Below, in pieces: positions 13,110 through 21,994 of a stretch of 53,044 nt of DNA (the stretch's first letter is position 1; each line of letters starts with the position of its first letter). The stretch is from CAZGBT01 sp964524025. Its GTDB lineage: Archaea > Aenigmatarchaeota > Aenigmatarchaeia > CG10238-14 > EX4484-224. The stretch lies in assembly GCA_964524025.1 (NCBI GenBank), contig CAZGBT010000006.1:1-53044 (forward strand), written 5' to 3'. Under the pieces are notes generated by a model. The model ran no database searches. It was not told the DNA's origin and saw only the letters and a list, made by a program, of their open reading frames with translations. Both the position numbers and the translations under genes were made by a program.

Positions 13110-15791
13110 ATGTTTAAAAAGATTTTAAAGCCAAGAGTTAAAGATTCGACCATTTTGAAAAAGCTTAGACCTTATATTAGGGAATGGTTTAAGAAAGAAT
13201 TTAAGAAATTCACTTTACCACAAAAAATAGCTATTCCGCTAATAGCTAAAGGTAAGAACGTATTAGTAACAGCTCCTACTGGTTCGGGCAAAACCTTAGC
13301 TTCTTTTTTAATGATTTTAAATGAGTTGTTTAAGCTTGCAGAAAAAGGAAAACTTGAAGATAAAGTTTATTGTGTTTACGTTTCTCCTCTGAGAGCATTG
13401 AATAACGATATTTACCGAAACTTAGTCAAACCTCTAGAATCTATTAAAAAAATCTGCGAAAGAAAGGGGATTAAATTAAAGAACGAAATAAGGATTGCGG
13501 TAAGAACTGGTGATACAAAACCTGAAGAAAAGCAAAAACAGCTAAGAAATCCTCCGCATATTTTAATAACAACTCCTGAAACTTTAGCAATAATCTTAGG
13601 AACTAAAAAGTTTAAGCTTCATCTTAAGGGAGTCAAATGGTTAATTATAGATGAAATACATGAGCTAGCCAATTCAAAAAGGGGTGTACACCTAGCCTTA
13701 AGCGTAGAAAGACTTGAATATTTTGTTGGAAAGCGAATACAAAGGATTGGACTCGGAGCAACATTAGAACCGCTTGAAGAATGTGCAAAATTTTTAGTAG
13801 GTTGCGAAAAAGGGAAACCTAGGGATTGTTATATAGTTGATGCTAGATTTGTAAAACCGACAGACATAAAAGTATTGGTTCCGACTAAAGACTTGATATT
13901 CGAAAGTGCAGACAGTATAAACAAGAAGATGTATAAATTGCTGGATTCTTTGATAAGCAAACATACAACAACTTTAGTTTTTACCAATACGAGAAGCGGC
14001 GCAGAGAGGGTTCATTTTCATTTAAAACAGCTATTTCCGAGTAAGTATTTGGATGAGTTAACAGGTGTTCATCATTCAAGCGTTTCAAGAGATATAAGGT
14101 TTGAGGTTGAAGAAAAATTGAAGAATGGAAGATTAAAAACTGTAATAAGTTCAACGAGTCTTGAACTAGGGATTGATATAGGTTATATAGATTTGGTTGT
14201 CCAAATTGGATCGCCAAAATCAGTTTCAAGGTTAATGCAAAGAGTTGGAAGAGCTGGCCATAAATTACACGAAACTTCTAAAGGAAGAATAATTTGCTTA
14301 GATAGAGATGATTTGGTAGAATGTCTTGTTATGGCAAAGAAATGTTATGAGTATTGGTTAGACAAATTTCACATGCCAAGAAATTGTTTAGACGTTTTAG
14401 CTCAACATTTGTTAGGAATGGCAATAGAGAAGAAATGGGATATTAAAGAAGCTTTTGAGTTAGTAAGAAAGGCTTATCCTTTTTCTACTCTTTCTTTCAG
14501 TACTTTCCTTAAGGTTGTAGAATATTTAGCTGGGAAGTATCATACATTAGAAGATTATAAAGTTTATGGAAAGATTTGGTTCGATCCTAAGGATATGATG
14601 ATGGGAAGAAGAGGAAAATATGCAAGAGTTATTTATACTTTAAATATCGGTACCATACCAGACGAAGTTAAGATTAAAGTAAGGACTATAGAAGGTAAAT
14701 TTGTCGGATTCATAGAGGAAGCTTTTTTAGAAAGATTGATAAAAGGTGATGTATTCGTTCTGGGAGGAAAAACTTACGAATTTGTAAAAGCTAGAAGAAA
14801 TACAGCCTACGTAATTCATGTTAAGGAAAAAAGACCTACCATACCGAGTTGGTTTTCTGAACAATTACCTTTAAGTTTTGATTTAGCGTTAGAAATCGGA
14901 AAGTTTAGAGAAAGAATGTTAAGAATGGTAGAAAAGAAGAAGAAAAAGGAAGTAATAAAATTCTTAAAAGAAAATTACTACGCTAACGATGCCGTAGCTA
15001 ATGCTATTTACGACTATTTTAAACTTCAACTTCGATTTCTAAAAAAATTTGGCGTAAAGAATTATCCAAGCGATAAAGTAATTTTGATAGAAAACGTAAT
15101 AGACGAAAGAGGAAATCAAAACATAGTTTTTCACACGCTTTATGGAAGAAGAGTTAACGATGCTTTAAGTAGAGCGTATGCTTATAAATTGATGAAAAAA
15201 GTTGGAAGAAGCATTGGAGTTGCTATTTCAGATAACGGTTTTATTCTAACTATCCCTTCTGAAATTTTCGAAAGTAAATGGTATTCTATATTTGAGGTTA
15301 AGAAAAAGGTCAAAGAAATCAGGGTTAATCCTAAAAAAGTTGTTAAACTTGTTAATTCAAAAAATTTGGAAGAAACTTTAAGGAAAGCTTTGATAAATAC
15401 AGAGCTTATAAAAAGAAAATTCAGACATTGCGCAACTCGTGCTTTGATGATTTTAAGGAATTACAAAGGTCATGAAATAAGCGTTGATAAGCAGCAAATG
15501 AATGCTGAAAGGTTGATTAGAGTAGTAAAAAAAATAGAAGGATTTCCGGTTTTAGAAGAAACTTACAGAGAAGTCTTAGAAGATTTTATGGATATAGAAA
15601 ATGCTAAGAAAATTTTAGAGAAAATAGAGAAAGGTGAGATTAAATTTGAATTTTTACCAGAATTAGATATACCATCTCCTTTTGCTCATAACTTGTTTGT
15701 AATAAGCGAAAGTGATGTAGTTCTTATGGAAGATAGAAAGAAGCTGCTTTTAAAATTGCATAAAAAATTAACGGAGAAGCTTAAATCCTAA
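13110..15791 (+). CDS. Lhr-family ATP-dependent superfamily 2 helicase, 893 aa
   Basis: Large SF2 helicase of the archaeal Lhr/Hel112 group, which unwinds branched or RNA-DNA substrates in repair. Visible motifs: Walker A APTGSGKT (55-62), motif Ib TTPETLA (about 154-160), DEIH box (181-184), motif III GLGATLEP, motif V SSTSLELGIDIG and motif VI LMQRVGRAGH. A winged-helix and Lhr-core region of about 400 residues follows (CLDVLAQHLLGM, then PTIPSWFSEQLPLS). The length fits an Lhr-Core protein without the bacterial C-terminal extension. The phosphoesterase and methyltransferase genes follow at 14 bases and with a 4-base overlap, forming an operon. Lhr with a neighbouring metallophosphoesterase is a recurrent association. 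Confidence 0.93.
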   Translation: MFKKILKPRVKDSTILKKLRPYIREWFKKEFKKFTLPQKIAIPLIAKGKNVLVTAPTGSGKTLASFLMILNELFKLAEKGKLEDKVYCVYVSPLRALNNDIYRNLVKPLESIKKICERKGIKLKNEIRIAVRTGDTKPEEKQKQLRNPPHILITTPETLAIILGTKKFKLHLKGVKWLIIDEIHELANSKRGVHLALSVERLEYFVGKRIQRIGLGATLEPLEECAKFLVGCEKGKPRDCYIVDARFVKPTDIKVLVPTKDLIFESADSINKKMYKLLDSLISKHTTTLVFTNTRSGAERVHFHLKQLFPSKYLDELTGVHHSSVSRDIRFEVEEKLKNGRLKTVISSTSLELGIDIGYIDLVVQIGSPKSVSRLMQRVGRAGHKLHETSKGRIICLDRDDLVECLVMAKKCYEYWLDKFHMPRNCLDVLAQHLLGMAIEKKWDIKEAFELVRKAYPFSTLSFSTFLKVVEYLAGKYHTLEDYKVYGKIWFDPKDMMMGRRGKYARVIYTLNIGTIPDEVKIKVRTIEGKFVGFIEEAFLERLIKGDVFVLGGKTYEFVKARRNTAYVIHVKEKRPTIPSWFSEQLPLSFDLALEIGKFRERMLRMVEKKKKKEVIKFLKENYYANDAVANAIYDYFKLQLRFLKKFGVKNYPSDKVILIENVIDERGNQNIVFHTLYGRRVNDALSRAYAYKLMKKVGRSIGVAISDNGFILTIPSEIFESKWYSIFEVKKKVKEIRVNPKKVVKLVNSKNLEETLRKALINTELIKRKFRHCATRALMILRNYKGHEISVDKQQMNAERLIRVVKKIEGFPVLEETYREVLEDFMDIENAKKILEKIEKGEIKFEFLPELDIPSPFAHNLFVISESDVVLMEDRKKLLLKLHKKLTEKLKS

Positions 15792-15805
15792 AAATAATTT
15801 TAAAT

Positions 15806-16549
15806 ATGGAATTTCTCCCAGGAATTTTTACTATAAACGGACAAAGAGCTATTTATATTAAAAAGATAAGAGCCGTTGTAATTTCCGATTTACAACTAGG
15901 TGAAGAGTTATATTTAGCAGAAGAAAAAGGAATCTTTGTTCCTCAAATCCAGCTTAGAGAAATAAAGAAAAATTTATCAAAAATTTTCAGGAAAGTAAAA
16001 GCGGAAAAGTTAATAATAAACGGAGATTTTAAGCACGAATTTGGAGAAGCTTCTAGACAGGAATGGAGAGAAGTTAAGGAAGTTGTAAAATTCGCAAGGA
16101 AGAAAGTTAAAGAAATAATTTTAGTAAGAGGTAACCATGATAATTTTTTACTTACTATAGCTTCTCATTTAGGATTAAAAGTTTATGATCCTTATTATCT
16201 AGAAAAAGGTTTTCTTTTTACCCATGGTCATAAACTAATAAAGTTCCCGAAAAATTATCACACTCTAATAATTGGGCATGAGCAACCAGCAATAATTTTT
16301 AGAAGAGGTTTTGATAAAATTAAAGTTCATTGCCTACTTTATGGAAAAACTAAAAACGGAAAAAACTTTATTTGCTTGCCAGCATTTTCTCCGCTAGCAG
16401 GTGGGACTCCAATTAACGAAATAGAAAAAGAAGATCTTTTAAGCCCAATCTTAAGAGAAATTGTTGACATAGATGAGCTAATACCAATAGTTCTTGACGA
16501 GGATATTGGAGCTCTGAAATTTCCAAAAATAGGTAAAATAAGACTATGA
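15806..16549 (+). CDS. Lhr-associated metallophosphoesterase, 247 aa
   Basis: Calcineurin-like phosphoesterase with the ordered metal ligands. AVVISDLQLG (about 28-37) carries the first Asp, with L replacing the usual H two residues on. INGDFKHEFG (about 72-81), RGNHDNF (about 111-117), FTHGHKLI (about 145-152) and IIGHEQPAI (about 161-169) follow. The family acts on phosphodiester bonds, usually nucleic-acid or nucleotide substrates. Its place right behind the Lhr helicase gene fits the known Lhr-MPE pairing in repair. The C-terminal tail (LSPILREIVDIDELIPIVL) is a typical extra helix region. It overlaps the methyltransferase gene as ATGA. Confidence 0.88.
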   Translation: MEFLPGIFTINGQRAIYIKKIRAVVISDLQLGEELYLAEEKGIFVPQIQLREIKKNLSKIFRKVKAEKLIINGDFKHEFGEASRQEWREVKEVVKFARKKVKEIILVRGNHDNFLLTIASHLGLKVYDPYYLEKGFLFTHGHKLIKFPKNYHTLIIGHEQPAIIFRRGFDKIKVHCLLYGKTKNGKNFICLPAFSPLAGGTPINEIEKEDLLSPILREIVDIDELIPIVLDEDIGALKFPKIGKIRL

Positions 16550-17175
16550 AAAAGAAAGAATTAGAAATTTTGCTTTCGAGACTCGAAGAAATAAAAAAAC
16601 CTAAAGTGCTTTTAGAGCAGTATACCATACCTTCTAATTTAGCAGCAGAAATACTTTATTTTGCTTATTTGAATGGAGACATAAAAGACAAAATTGTTTT
16701 TGATTTTGGTTGCGGTACTGGTAGGTTAGCTATAGGCGCTTCATTATTAGGAGCTAAATTAGTAGTTGGTATAGACATAGACAAAAGTGTTATTAGACAA
16801 GCAAAAGAAAACTTAAAACTGGTTAAAGCAAAGAACGTATTTTTTGTATTAGCAGATATAACTAATCTTCATTGTAAAGGCGATACAGTAATTCAAAACC
16901 CTCCATTTGGGTGCAAAAGAAGACACGCTGATAGAATCTTCTTGAGAAAAGCATTAGAAGCTGGGAAGGTTGTTTATAGTTTACATAGGGATGGTTACAA
17001 AAAAACGAGAGAGTTTATTAAAAACTTTGTTAAGAAATATGGAGGTAGAGTAACGAACATAATTAAAATGAAGTTTAGGCTTCCAGCAATTTTTAGATTT
17101 CACAAAAAACCAAAAGTTGTCTATAAAGTTGATTTGTATAGAATAGTAACTATATCTTACTCAGCTTTTTATTAA
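16546..17175 (+). CDS. METTL5-like N6-adenine RNA methyltransferase, 209 aa
   Basis: SAM-dependent methyltransferase. VFDFGCGTGRLAIGA (51-65) is motif I, VVGIDID (73-79) motif II, and NPPFG (118-122) motif IV, which is typical of adenine-N6 enzymes. The sequence IQNPPFGCKRRHADRIFL is close to the METTL5 family signature, whose eukaryotic members methylate 18S rRNA. In archaea the target is presumably rRNA or another structured RNA, which is inference. The gene is the third of the Lhr operon, joined by a 4-base overlap, and its 3' end overlaps the convergent padR gene by 26 bases. Confidence 0.87.
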   Translation: MKKKELEILLSRLEEIKKPKVLLEQYTIPSNLAAEILYFAYLNGDIKDKIVFDFGCGTGRLAIGASLLGAKLVVGIDIDKSVIRQAKENLKLVKAKNVFFVLADITNLHCKGDTVIQNPPFGCKRRHADRIFLRKALEAGKVVYSLHRDGYKKTREFIKNFVKKYGGRVTNIIKMKFRLPAIFRFHKKPKVVYKVDLYRIVTISYSAFY

Positions 17176-17611
17176 ACTTCACAATTTCTTCTTTCACCAT
17201 TTCCTTTTTTCCTTCCAATATTTTATTATAGATAAGCAGGACATGCTTTTTAATAAGCGGGATAAATTCTCTTATAGTCTTGTTTTTGAAAAATCTTAGT
17301 TCTCTTATTAAATCTTCGCCTGCTATTTCCATTAAAGTTTTTCTAAATTCTTTTCTCAATTTTTTCAGTGTCTCAACTTTCCTAAGACCCTTTTTAGTTA
17401 AGGTATAAACAATCCTTCTACCAACTTTTCTTTTCTTGACGAACCCCCTGACTTCTAATTTTCTTAGTAAAGGATAAAGAGTTCCTGGGGATGGTTTTAT
17501 GTAGATTAGTTCTTCTATCTTTTTCATTAAAGCATACCCATGTAGCGATTCCTTCTGAAGAATAGCTAGAATTAAAGGCTCAAAAAATCCCTTTAGTATT
17601 ATTTTTTTCAT
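17150..17611 (-). CDS. PadR-family transcriptional repressor, 153 aa
   Basis: Winged-helix regulator. LAILQKESLHGYALMKKIEEL (about 14-34), cited in part as HGYALMKKIEEL, then SPGTLYPLLRKLEVRGFVKK (about 39-58), GRRIVYTLTKKGLRKVE and a C-terminal helical dimerisation region are the PadR pattern. Such proteins usually repress adjacent transporter genes in response to small hydrophobic ligands. The gene diverges from the ABC exporter operon, and a 10-3-10 palindrome lies between the two starts, so autoregulation and control of the exporter are likely. The start ATG at 17611 leaves the palindrome 5 bases upstream. Confidence 0.9.
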   Translation of the reverse strand: MKKIILKGFFEPLILAILQKESLHGYALMKKIEELIYIKPSPGTLYPLLRKLEVRGFVKKRKVGRRIVYTLTKKGLRKVETLKKLRKEFRKTLMEIAGEDLIRELRFFKNKTIREFIPLIKKHVLLIYNKILEGKKEMVKEEIVKFNKKLSKI

Positions 17612-17615
17612 TTAA

Positions 17616-17638
17616 AAATATATCGTTTCGATATATTT
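17616..17638. promoter_or_regulatory. Palindromic operator between padR and ABC exporter genes
   Basis: The perfect arms aaatatatcg and cgatatattt are separated by ttt. The two arms are themselves TATA-like, and the right arm lies at about -27 from the exporter ATG at 17665. A bound PadR dimer would therefore cover the TATA box of the exporter promoter and lie next to the padR start codon. This explains shared repression of both divergent units without any additional site. Confidence 0.7.
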
Positions 17639-17664
17639 AAAAAAGTCAGATTCAAATCAATTTT

Positions 17665-18345
17665 ATGCATCTAATAAAACTATCAAATGTCTGGAAAGTT
17701 TATCAAACTGGAAAATTTAAAACAATAGCCTTAAGGAATATCAATCTAAAAATAGAAGAGGGTGAAAGTGTTGCCATAATAGGACCTTCTGGTTCTGGTA
17801 AATCTACTTTACTTCACATAATAGGGTGCCTTGACAAACCAACGAGAGGAAAAGTTTTAATCTCCAATAGAGATGTCTCAAAACTGAACGATAAAGAATT
17901 ATCTGAAATAAGGAAAAGATTTATAGGTTTTGTATTTCAGTTCTTTTATCTAGTACCCTGCTTAACTGCTTTAGAGAATGTTGCATTACCTATGGTTTTT
18001 GCGAGAATTAATAGAAAAGAAAGGATAGAAAGAGCCAAAAAATTGTTAAAATTGGTTGGACTAGAAAGAAGGATGCATCATTTGCCATCAGAACTTTCTG
18101 GTGGTGAAAGACAGAGAGTTGCAATCGCCAGAGCCTTAGCAAACGATCCAAAAGTTTTACTTGCAGATGAACCAACAGGAAATCTTGATTCTAAAACCGG
18201 TAAAAAGATAATAGATTTGTTATTTAAGTTGAACAAAAAAGGTTTGACTCTAATCATAGTCAGTCATAACCCAGAAATTGCAGAAAGAGCTGAAAGAATA
18301 ATTTATTTGAGAGATGGAAGCATAATAAAGGAAGTTGGAGGATGA
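17665..18345 (+). CDS. ABC transporter ATPase, MacB/LolD type, 226 aa
   Basis: Nucleotide-binding subunit of a mechanotransmission-type exporter. Walker A is GPSGSGKST (about 39-47), the Q-loop sits in FVFQFFYLVPCLTALENV, the signature is LSGGERQRVAIARAL (about 144-158), Walker B is VLLADEPTGNLD, and a switch His lies in IIVSHNPE. The length and the LVPCLTALENVALPM region are those of the LolD/MacB/FtsE group. It is first in a three-gene operon with a secreted CARDB protein and a MacB-like permease, each joined by an ATGA overlap. Control by the adjacent PadR is likely. The substrate is unknown. Confidence 0.93.
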   Translation: MHLIKLSNVWKVYQTGKFKTIALRNINLKIEEGESVAIIGPSGSGKSTLLHIIGCLDKPTRGKVLISNRDVSKLNDKELSEIRKRFIGFVFQFFYLVPCLTALENVALPMVFARINRKERIERAKKLLKLVGLERRMHHLPSELSGGERQRVAIARALANDPKVLLADEPTGNLDSKTGKKIIDLLFKLNKKGLTLIIVSHNPEIAERAERIIYLRDGSIIKEVGG

Positions 18346-19466
18346 AAAAAGTAGGTTTCTTTTTAATTTTCACTTTACTAGTAATTCAACCATCTTTAGC
18401 TTTAAATGTAAATTGGAATGTTCTAGATCAATTTTTGGCGCCCTCATCCGAAACTCTTATACTATTATCATTAACTAACGAATTGCCAAAAACTGCAAAG
18501 AAAATTGAGATTTTTGCTTATCCAGAAACTTGTTTAAATGTTGAACCAAATTATGTCAACTTAGGGAGTTTGGAAAGTGGTAATTCTTATCAAACCTCTT
18601 TTAGAGTTATTCTAAACGAATGCCCTTATTCGACTAAACTTATTAAGTTTGTTATAAAATATTACACTGACTCTGAAGAGAAAGAGTTAAACCTAAACAT
18701 TCCACTCAGCGTTATAGCATATCCAATTCTAGAAATTGAAAACGTAAGTTACTCAAAAGAGTTTATAGAGCCAGGAGATAGTGTAAGCTTAAAATTCGTC
18801 TTATCAAACAAAGGAAGTGGAGATGCTAAAAATATAAAAATAGTTTTAAACCAAACTTTTGTAATAGCACCTGTTAACGAAATATTTGTAAAAGATTTAA
18901 AAAGTGGAGAAAGTAAGATTATAGAATTTCAACTTACAGTAAAACCAGAATTAAAGGTTGGTGTTTATACATTGCCTTTAACTATAGTTTACCAGGACAA
19001 GTTTGAGAAGCAGGATTTTATCGATACGAAACTAATAAGGTTAAAGCTTTATTCGAACTTCACTTTTTTTGCAAGCGTTGAAAGACAAGATTTGATAAAA
19101 GCTGGTAGCGATGGTTATGTAGAAATTAAGATTGCAAATTTGGGAAAACAGGATGCAAAATCCGTATTTTTAAAATTTATTCAAGACTCTCTAAGAGTTA
19201 AACCTTCCCAAATTTACATTGGTGATTTGGATGCCAGAGATTTTTATGCTGAAAGCATACTAGTAAAAGCTCCGCCGAAAGCTGGAGATTATACACTAAG
19301 GGCAATTCTTTATTACAAAGACTTGTATGGAAACTTACATGAAAAAATGTTAGAGTTTAAAATCGAGGTTTCGAGGAAAGAGGAAATTTCTTTCAATAAA
19401 TTTATTTTAGTTTTAGCCCCTCTGGCCGTAATTTTGCTTTTATTCTTGTTTATAAGGAAAATATGA
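18342..19466 (+). CDS. Secreted CARDB / S-layer-like membrane-anchored protein, 374 aa
   Basis: Signal peptide (FFLIFTLLVIQPSLALNV, about 5-22), three tandem beta-sandwich domains of CARDB/COG1361 type, and a C-terminal membrane helix (FILVLAPLAVILLLFLFIR) anchoring it outside the cell. The repeating pattern is visible as LSNKGSGDAKNIKIVL, ...IANLGKQDAKSVFLKF and Y.L.V.Y.D paired strands ending each domain. Lying between the ATPase and permease genes with 4-base overlaps on both sides, it likely forms an extracellular subunit of the exporter, analogous to the adaptor or substrate-capturing proteins found with archaeal MacB-like systems. That partnership is inferred from context. Confidence 0.8.
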   Translation: MKKVGFFLIFTLLVIQPSLALNVNWNVLDQFLAPSSETLILLSLTNELPKTAKKIEIFAYPETCLNVEPNYVNLGSLESGNSYQTSFRVILNECPYSTKLIKFVIKYYTDSEEKELNLNIPLSVIAYPILEIENVSYSKEFIEPGDSVSLKFVLSNKGSGDAKNIKIVLNQTFVIAPVNEIFVKDLKSGESKIIEFQLTVKPELKVGVYTLPLTIVYQDKFEKQDFIDTKLIRLKLYSNFTFFASVERQDLIKAGSDGYVEIKIANLGKQDAKSVFLKFIQDSLRVKPSQIYIGDLDARDFYAESILVKAPPKAGDYTLRAILYYKDLYGNLHEKMLEFKIEVSRKEEISFNKFILVLAPLAVILLLFLFIRKI

Positions 19467-20698
19467 TTTTTGATTACTTAAAACTAGTTTTGAAAAACTT
19501 GAATAGAAGGAGGATTAGATCACTCCTAACCTTAATTGGAATTGTAATAGGAATTGCAGCTTTTACAGGTTTAGTAGGAGCAAGCAAAGGTGTTACCCAA
19601 ACTATTTTGGAACAACTAAGGTATTTTAGATCAAACTGGATTATTATAATACCAGGAAAACTTAAGTTGGGTTTCCTCTCTTCGATAACCTCTATCCCAT
19701 TATTTGAAGAAAGAGATTTACAAGCCGTAAAGAATACAATTGGTATTAATGTTGTATTACCAATCCTTGAGAAAAAATTAGTAGTGAGTTATAAAGGCGA
19801 GAATTTGTTCCTAAATATCTGGGGAGTTTATCCTAAGGAGTTTAGAATGATAGATAAACTAGGGTTAGAAAAAGGGAGATATCTAACGAGTTCTGATAAA
19901 TACTCCGCTATTTTAGGGAACTCCGTAGCTTATGAATTATTTGAAAGAAAAATAGAAATCGGAAAAAATATCCTTATCAATGGCAAAAAGTTCAAAGTTA
20001 TTGGAATCAGAAATAAATATGGTGGTTTTTTAAGTAATCTAGAAGATTTGGTTATAATCTTACCCTTAGAAACTTTATTAGAAATTTCTGGAGAAAAGAA
20101 TAGAAAGTTTAGCTTACTAGTAGCAGAAGTAAAAGAAGGGTTCAAACCTGACGAAGTTGGTGAAGAAATTAGAAAAAACCTATGCAAAATAAGAAAAAGT
20201 TGTGGAGATGAAGACTTTACAGTTATAACTCCATCTTTTGTTGAAAAGACCGTAAAGAATGTCACCTCTCTACTTACAGTTATGCTTGGCGGCATAGCGG
20301 GTATTTCTTTACTTGTAGGATGCATAGGAATAGCAAATACTATGTATACAAACGTACTAGAGAGAACTAGAGAAATAGGTATTCTTAAAGCCATAGGGGC
20401 GTCTTCCAAAGATATTTTCATTTTATTTCTTCTTGAATCGGGATTTCTTGGATTAATTGGTGGTATTATAGGAGTATTGTTTGGTTTTTGTATTGGTGAA
20501 GGTTTTCTAATGATTCGAGAACTAATGATTACCAAAGCAGAATTAGTTGAAAAGCCACTAAAAACTCATGTGTATATTTCACTCCCTTTAATAGCAAAAA
20601 GTCTTTTGTTATCATTTTCGCTCGGAATAATTTCAGGGGTCCTACCTGCTTGGAAAGCTTCTAAGCTAGATCCAGTAGAAGCTTTGAGATACGAATAA
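19463..20698 (+). CDS. ABC transporter permease, MacB/FtsX family, 411 aa
   Basis: Four-helix permease. The first helix is preceded by NRRRIRSLLTLIGIVIGIAA (about 14-33). A large extracellular MacB-periplasmic-core-like domain (about 50-260) follows, then the FtsX domain with three helices. The junction contains TMYTNVLERTREIGILKAIG (about 293-312), the conserved ERTREIGILKAIGA motif, and the end reads ISGVLPAWKASKLDPVEALR, also a family hallmark. It works with the ATPase encoded two genes upstream and probably with the CARDB protein between. 153 bases follow before the antiporter gene. Confidence 0.93.
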   Translation: MIFDYLKLVLKNLNRRRIRSLLTLIGIVIGIAAFTGLVGASKGVTQTILEQLRYFRSNWIIIIPGKLKLGFLSSITSIPLFEERDLQAVKNTIGINVVLPILEKKLVVSYKGENLFLNIWGVYPKEFRMIDKLGLEKGRYLTSSDKYSAILGNSVAYELFERKIEIGKNILINGKKFKVIGIRNKYGGFLSNLEDLVIILPLETLLEISGEKNRKFSLLVAEVKEGFKPDEVGEEIRKNLCKIRKSCGDEDFTVITPSFVEKTVKNVTSLLTVMLGGIAGISLLVGCIGIANTMYTNVLERTREIGILKAIGASSKDIFILFLLESGFLGLIGGIIGVLFGFCIGEGFLMIRELMITKAELVEKPLKTHVYISLPLIAKSLLLSFSLGIISGVLPAWKASKLDPVEALRYE

Positions 20699-20746
20699 TT
20701 GTTACTCTAGGATAGAAAGAGATAGTAGAGCGTTCTAAACTTAGTC

Positions 20747-20755
20747 TATATAAAT
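20747..20755 (+). promoter_or_regulatory. TATA box upstream of leader ORF and cation/H+ antiporter
   Basis: The strong archaeal TATA element tatataaat lies about 28 bases before the ATG of an 18-codon ORF (20779) and about 100 bases before the antiporter ATG (20852). A leaderless start would therefore fall at the small ORF, not at the antiporter, leaving a leader of about 75 bases. Confidence 0.55.
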
Positions 20756-20778
20756 AATGGTACATAATTGCTAGTTCA

Positions 20779-20835
20779 ATGGTAAAGATAGTTGGCTTAA
20801 CTTGGAAGGTATTCTTTAAGAAATATAAGAAGTAA
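20779..20835 (+). CDS. Possible 18-residue leader peptide upstream of the antiporter gene
   Basis: ATG to TAA encodes MVKIVGLTWKVFFKKYKK, a basic amphipathic peptide. The ATG sits exactly where a leaderless transcript from the TATA box at 20747 should begin, and the stop is 16 bases before the antiporter ATG. It could be an attenuating or coupling upstream ORF, a small membrane-active protein, or chance. Its short length means coding potential cannot be proven here. Confidence 0.35.
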   Translation: MVKIVGLTWKVFFKKYKK

Positions 20836-20851
20836 CAATGAAAATTAGTTC

Positions 20852-21994
20852 ATGGATTTTTTCTTGCTCCTTGCTTTCATTTACGCAATTACATTGGTTT
20901 TAGGATTGATCCTTGAAAGAGTAAGACTACCATGGATTTTTGCAACCTTGTTACTCGGCTTCCTATGCAGTAACTTTATAAAGGTACCAGAAAAAGAGTT
21001 TTCACAATTTGCAATCCTTGGGATGTACTTCTTGCTTTTCATAATAGGGTTTGAAATAGATTTAAGAAAGCTAGTAAGAGAGAGCAAGTTTATTTTAACT
21101 GCTTCGTTATTGATCATATTAACAGAAGGTATTTTTGGTAGTTTATTAGTTCGCTATCTTTTTAACCTCGATTGGATAGTCTGCTTTATAGTAGGCCTTT
21201 CCTTCGCTACAGTAGGAGAAGCTGTTCTTGTACCTATACTGGAGGAATTTAGAATCATAAGAACAAAACTTGGTACTAGCATTATAGGAATAGGGACTTT
21301 AGACGATATAATCGAAGTTTTTACGTTAGTGCTAGCAACCGCCTTAGTAGGCTCTGGCTCCACCAAAATAAACCCAATCGTACCATTCTTATCTCTATCC
21401 TTCTTATTCCTTCTAACATTCTTCCTTTCTAAGCTAAAAAGAGAAAGTAAAAAATTTAGGATATTCCCTGTCGAAATAATCTTTCTAATAACCATGCTTT
21501 TATTCTTCGTTTTTCTAGGCATAGGAGAATTCGGCGGAGCTGAAGCAATAGCAGCTCTTTTAGCAGGTATTTCGGCAAGAAATTTTATTCCTAGAGAAAG
21601 GCTAAAGTTCATAGAATCAGAAATAAAATCAGTTTGCTACGGTTTATTTGCTCCAATTTTTTTCTTCTGGCTCGGCTTAACTACAGACCTTTCTTATTTG
21701 CTTTTAAATCCATTAATTTTGCTATTTTTTTTACTAGTTACTGGCGCTTCTAAAATCCTTTCAAGTATGCTAATTGGTTATAAAAAACTTGGTTTAAGAA
21801 ATTCCTTTTTGTTAGGACTTGGTTTGTGCGTAAGATTTAGCACAAGCCTAGTTATAGCAAAATATTTGCTTGAGAACCAAATAATACCATCTAGCTTGTA
21901 TTCAGTTTTAATTGCTTCAACTACTCTTTTTACCCTTACGACACCATTAATTTTTTCCTTTTTACTTTCCAAATGGAAACGTTTTGTTTACTAA
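20852..21994 (+). CDS. Cation:proton antiporter, CPA2/KefB-like, 380 aa
   Basis: Integral membrane exchanger with about 12 hydrophobic segments, starting MDFFLLLAFIYAITLVLGLI, then LLGFLCSNFIKVPE, FLLFIIGFEIDLRKL and FIVGLSFATVGEAVLVPILE. The later GTLDDIIEVFTLVLATALV (about 149-167) contains the conserved DD of the ion-binding unwound helix of the family (LDD). FGGAEAIAALLAGISARNFIP and YGLFAPIFFFWLGLTTDL are late-helix signatures. It lacks the C-terminal TrkA-N domain, so it is a minimal form. Whether K+ or Na+ is exchanged cannot be read. The 3' end overlaps the convergent Ca-ATPase gene by 4 bases. Confidence 0.88.
   Translation: MDFFLLLAFIYAITLVLGLILERVRLPWIFATLLLGFLCSNFIKVPEKEFSQFAILGMYFLLFIIGFEIDLRKLVRESKFILTASLLIILTEGIFGSLLVRYLFNLDWIVCFIVGLSFATVGEAVLVPILEEFRIIRTKLGTSIIGIGTLDDIIEVFTLVLATALVGSGSTKINPIVPFLSLSFLFLLTFFLSKLKRESKKFRIFPVEIIFLITMLLFFVFLGIGEFGGAEAIAALLAGISARNFIPRERLKFIESEIKSVCYGLFAPIFFFWLGLTTDLSYLLLNPLILLFFLLVTGASKILSSMLIGYKKLGLRNSFLLGLGLCVRFSTSLVIAKYLLENQIIPSSLYSVLIASTTLFTLTTPLIFSFLLSKWKRFVY

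Noticed and set aside
17641..17664. attcaaatc near 17649 as a tRNA T-loop
   Set aside because: No acceptor or anticodon arm around it; lies within the exporter promoter.
19930..20535. Minus-strand 201-codon frame inside the ABC permease gene
   Set aside because: Serine/proline-rich low-complexity antisense shadow of a clear FtsX-type permease.
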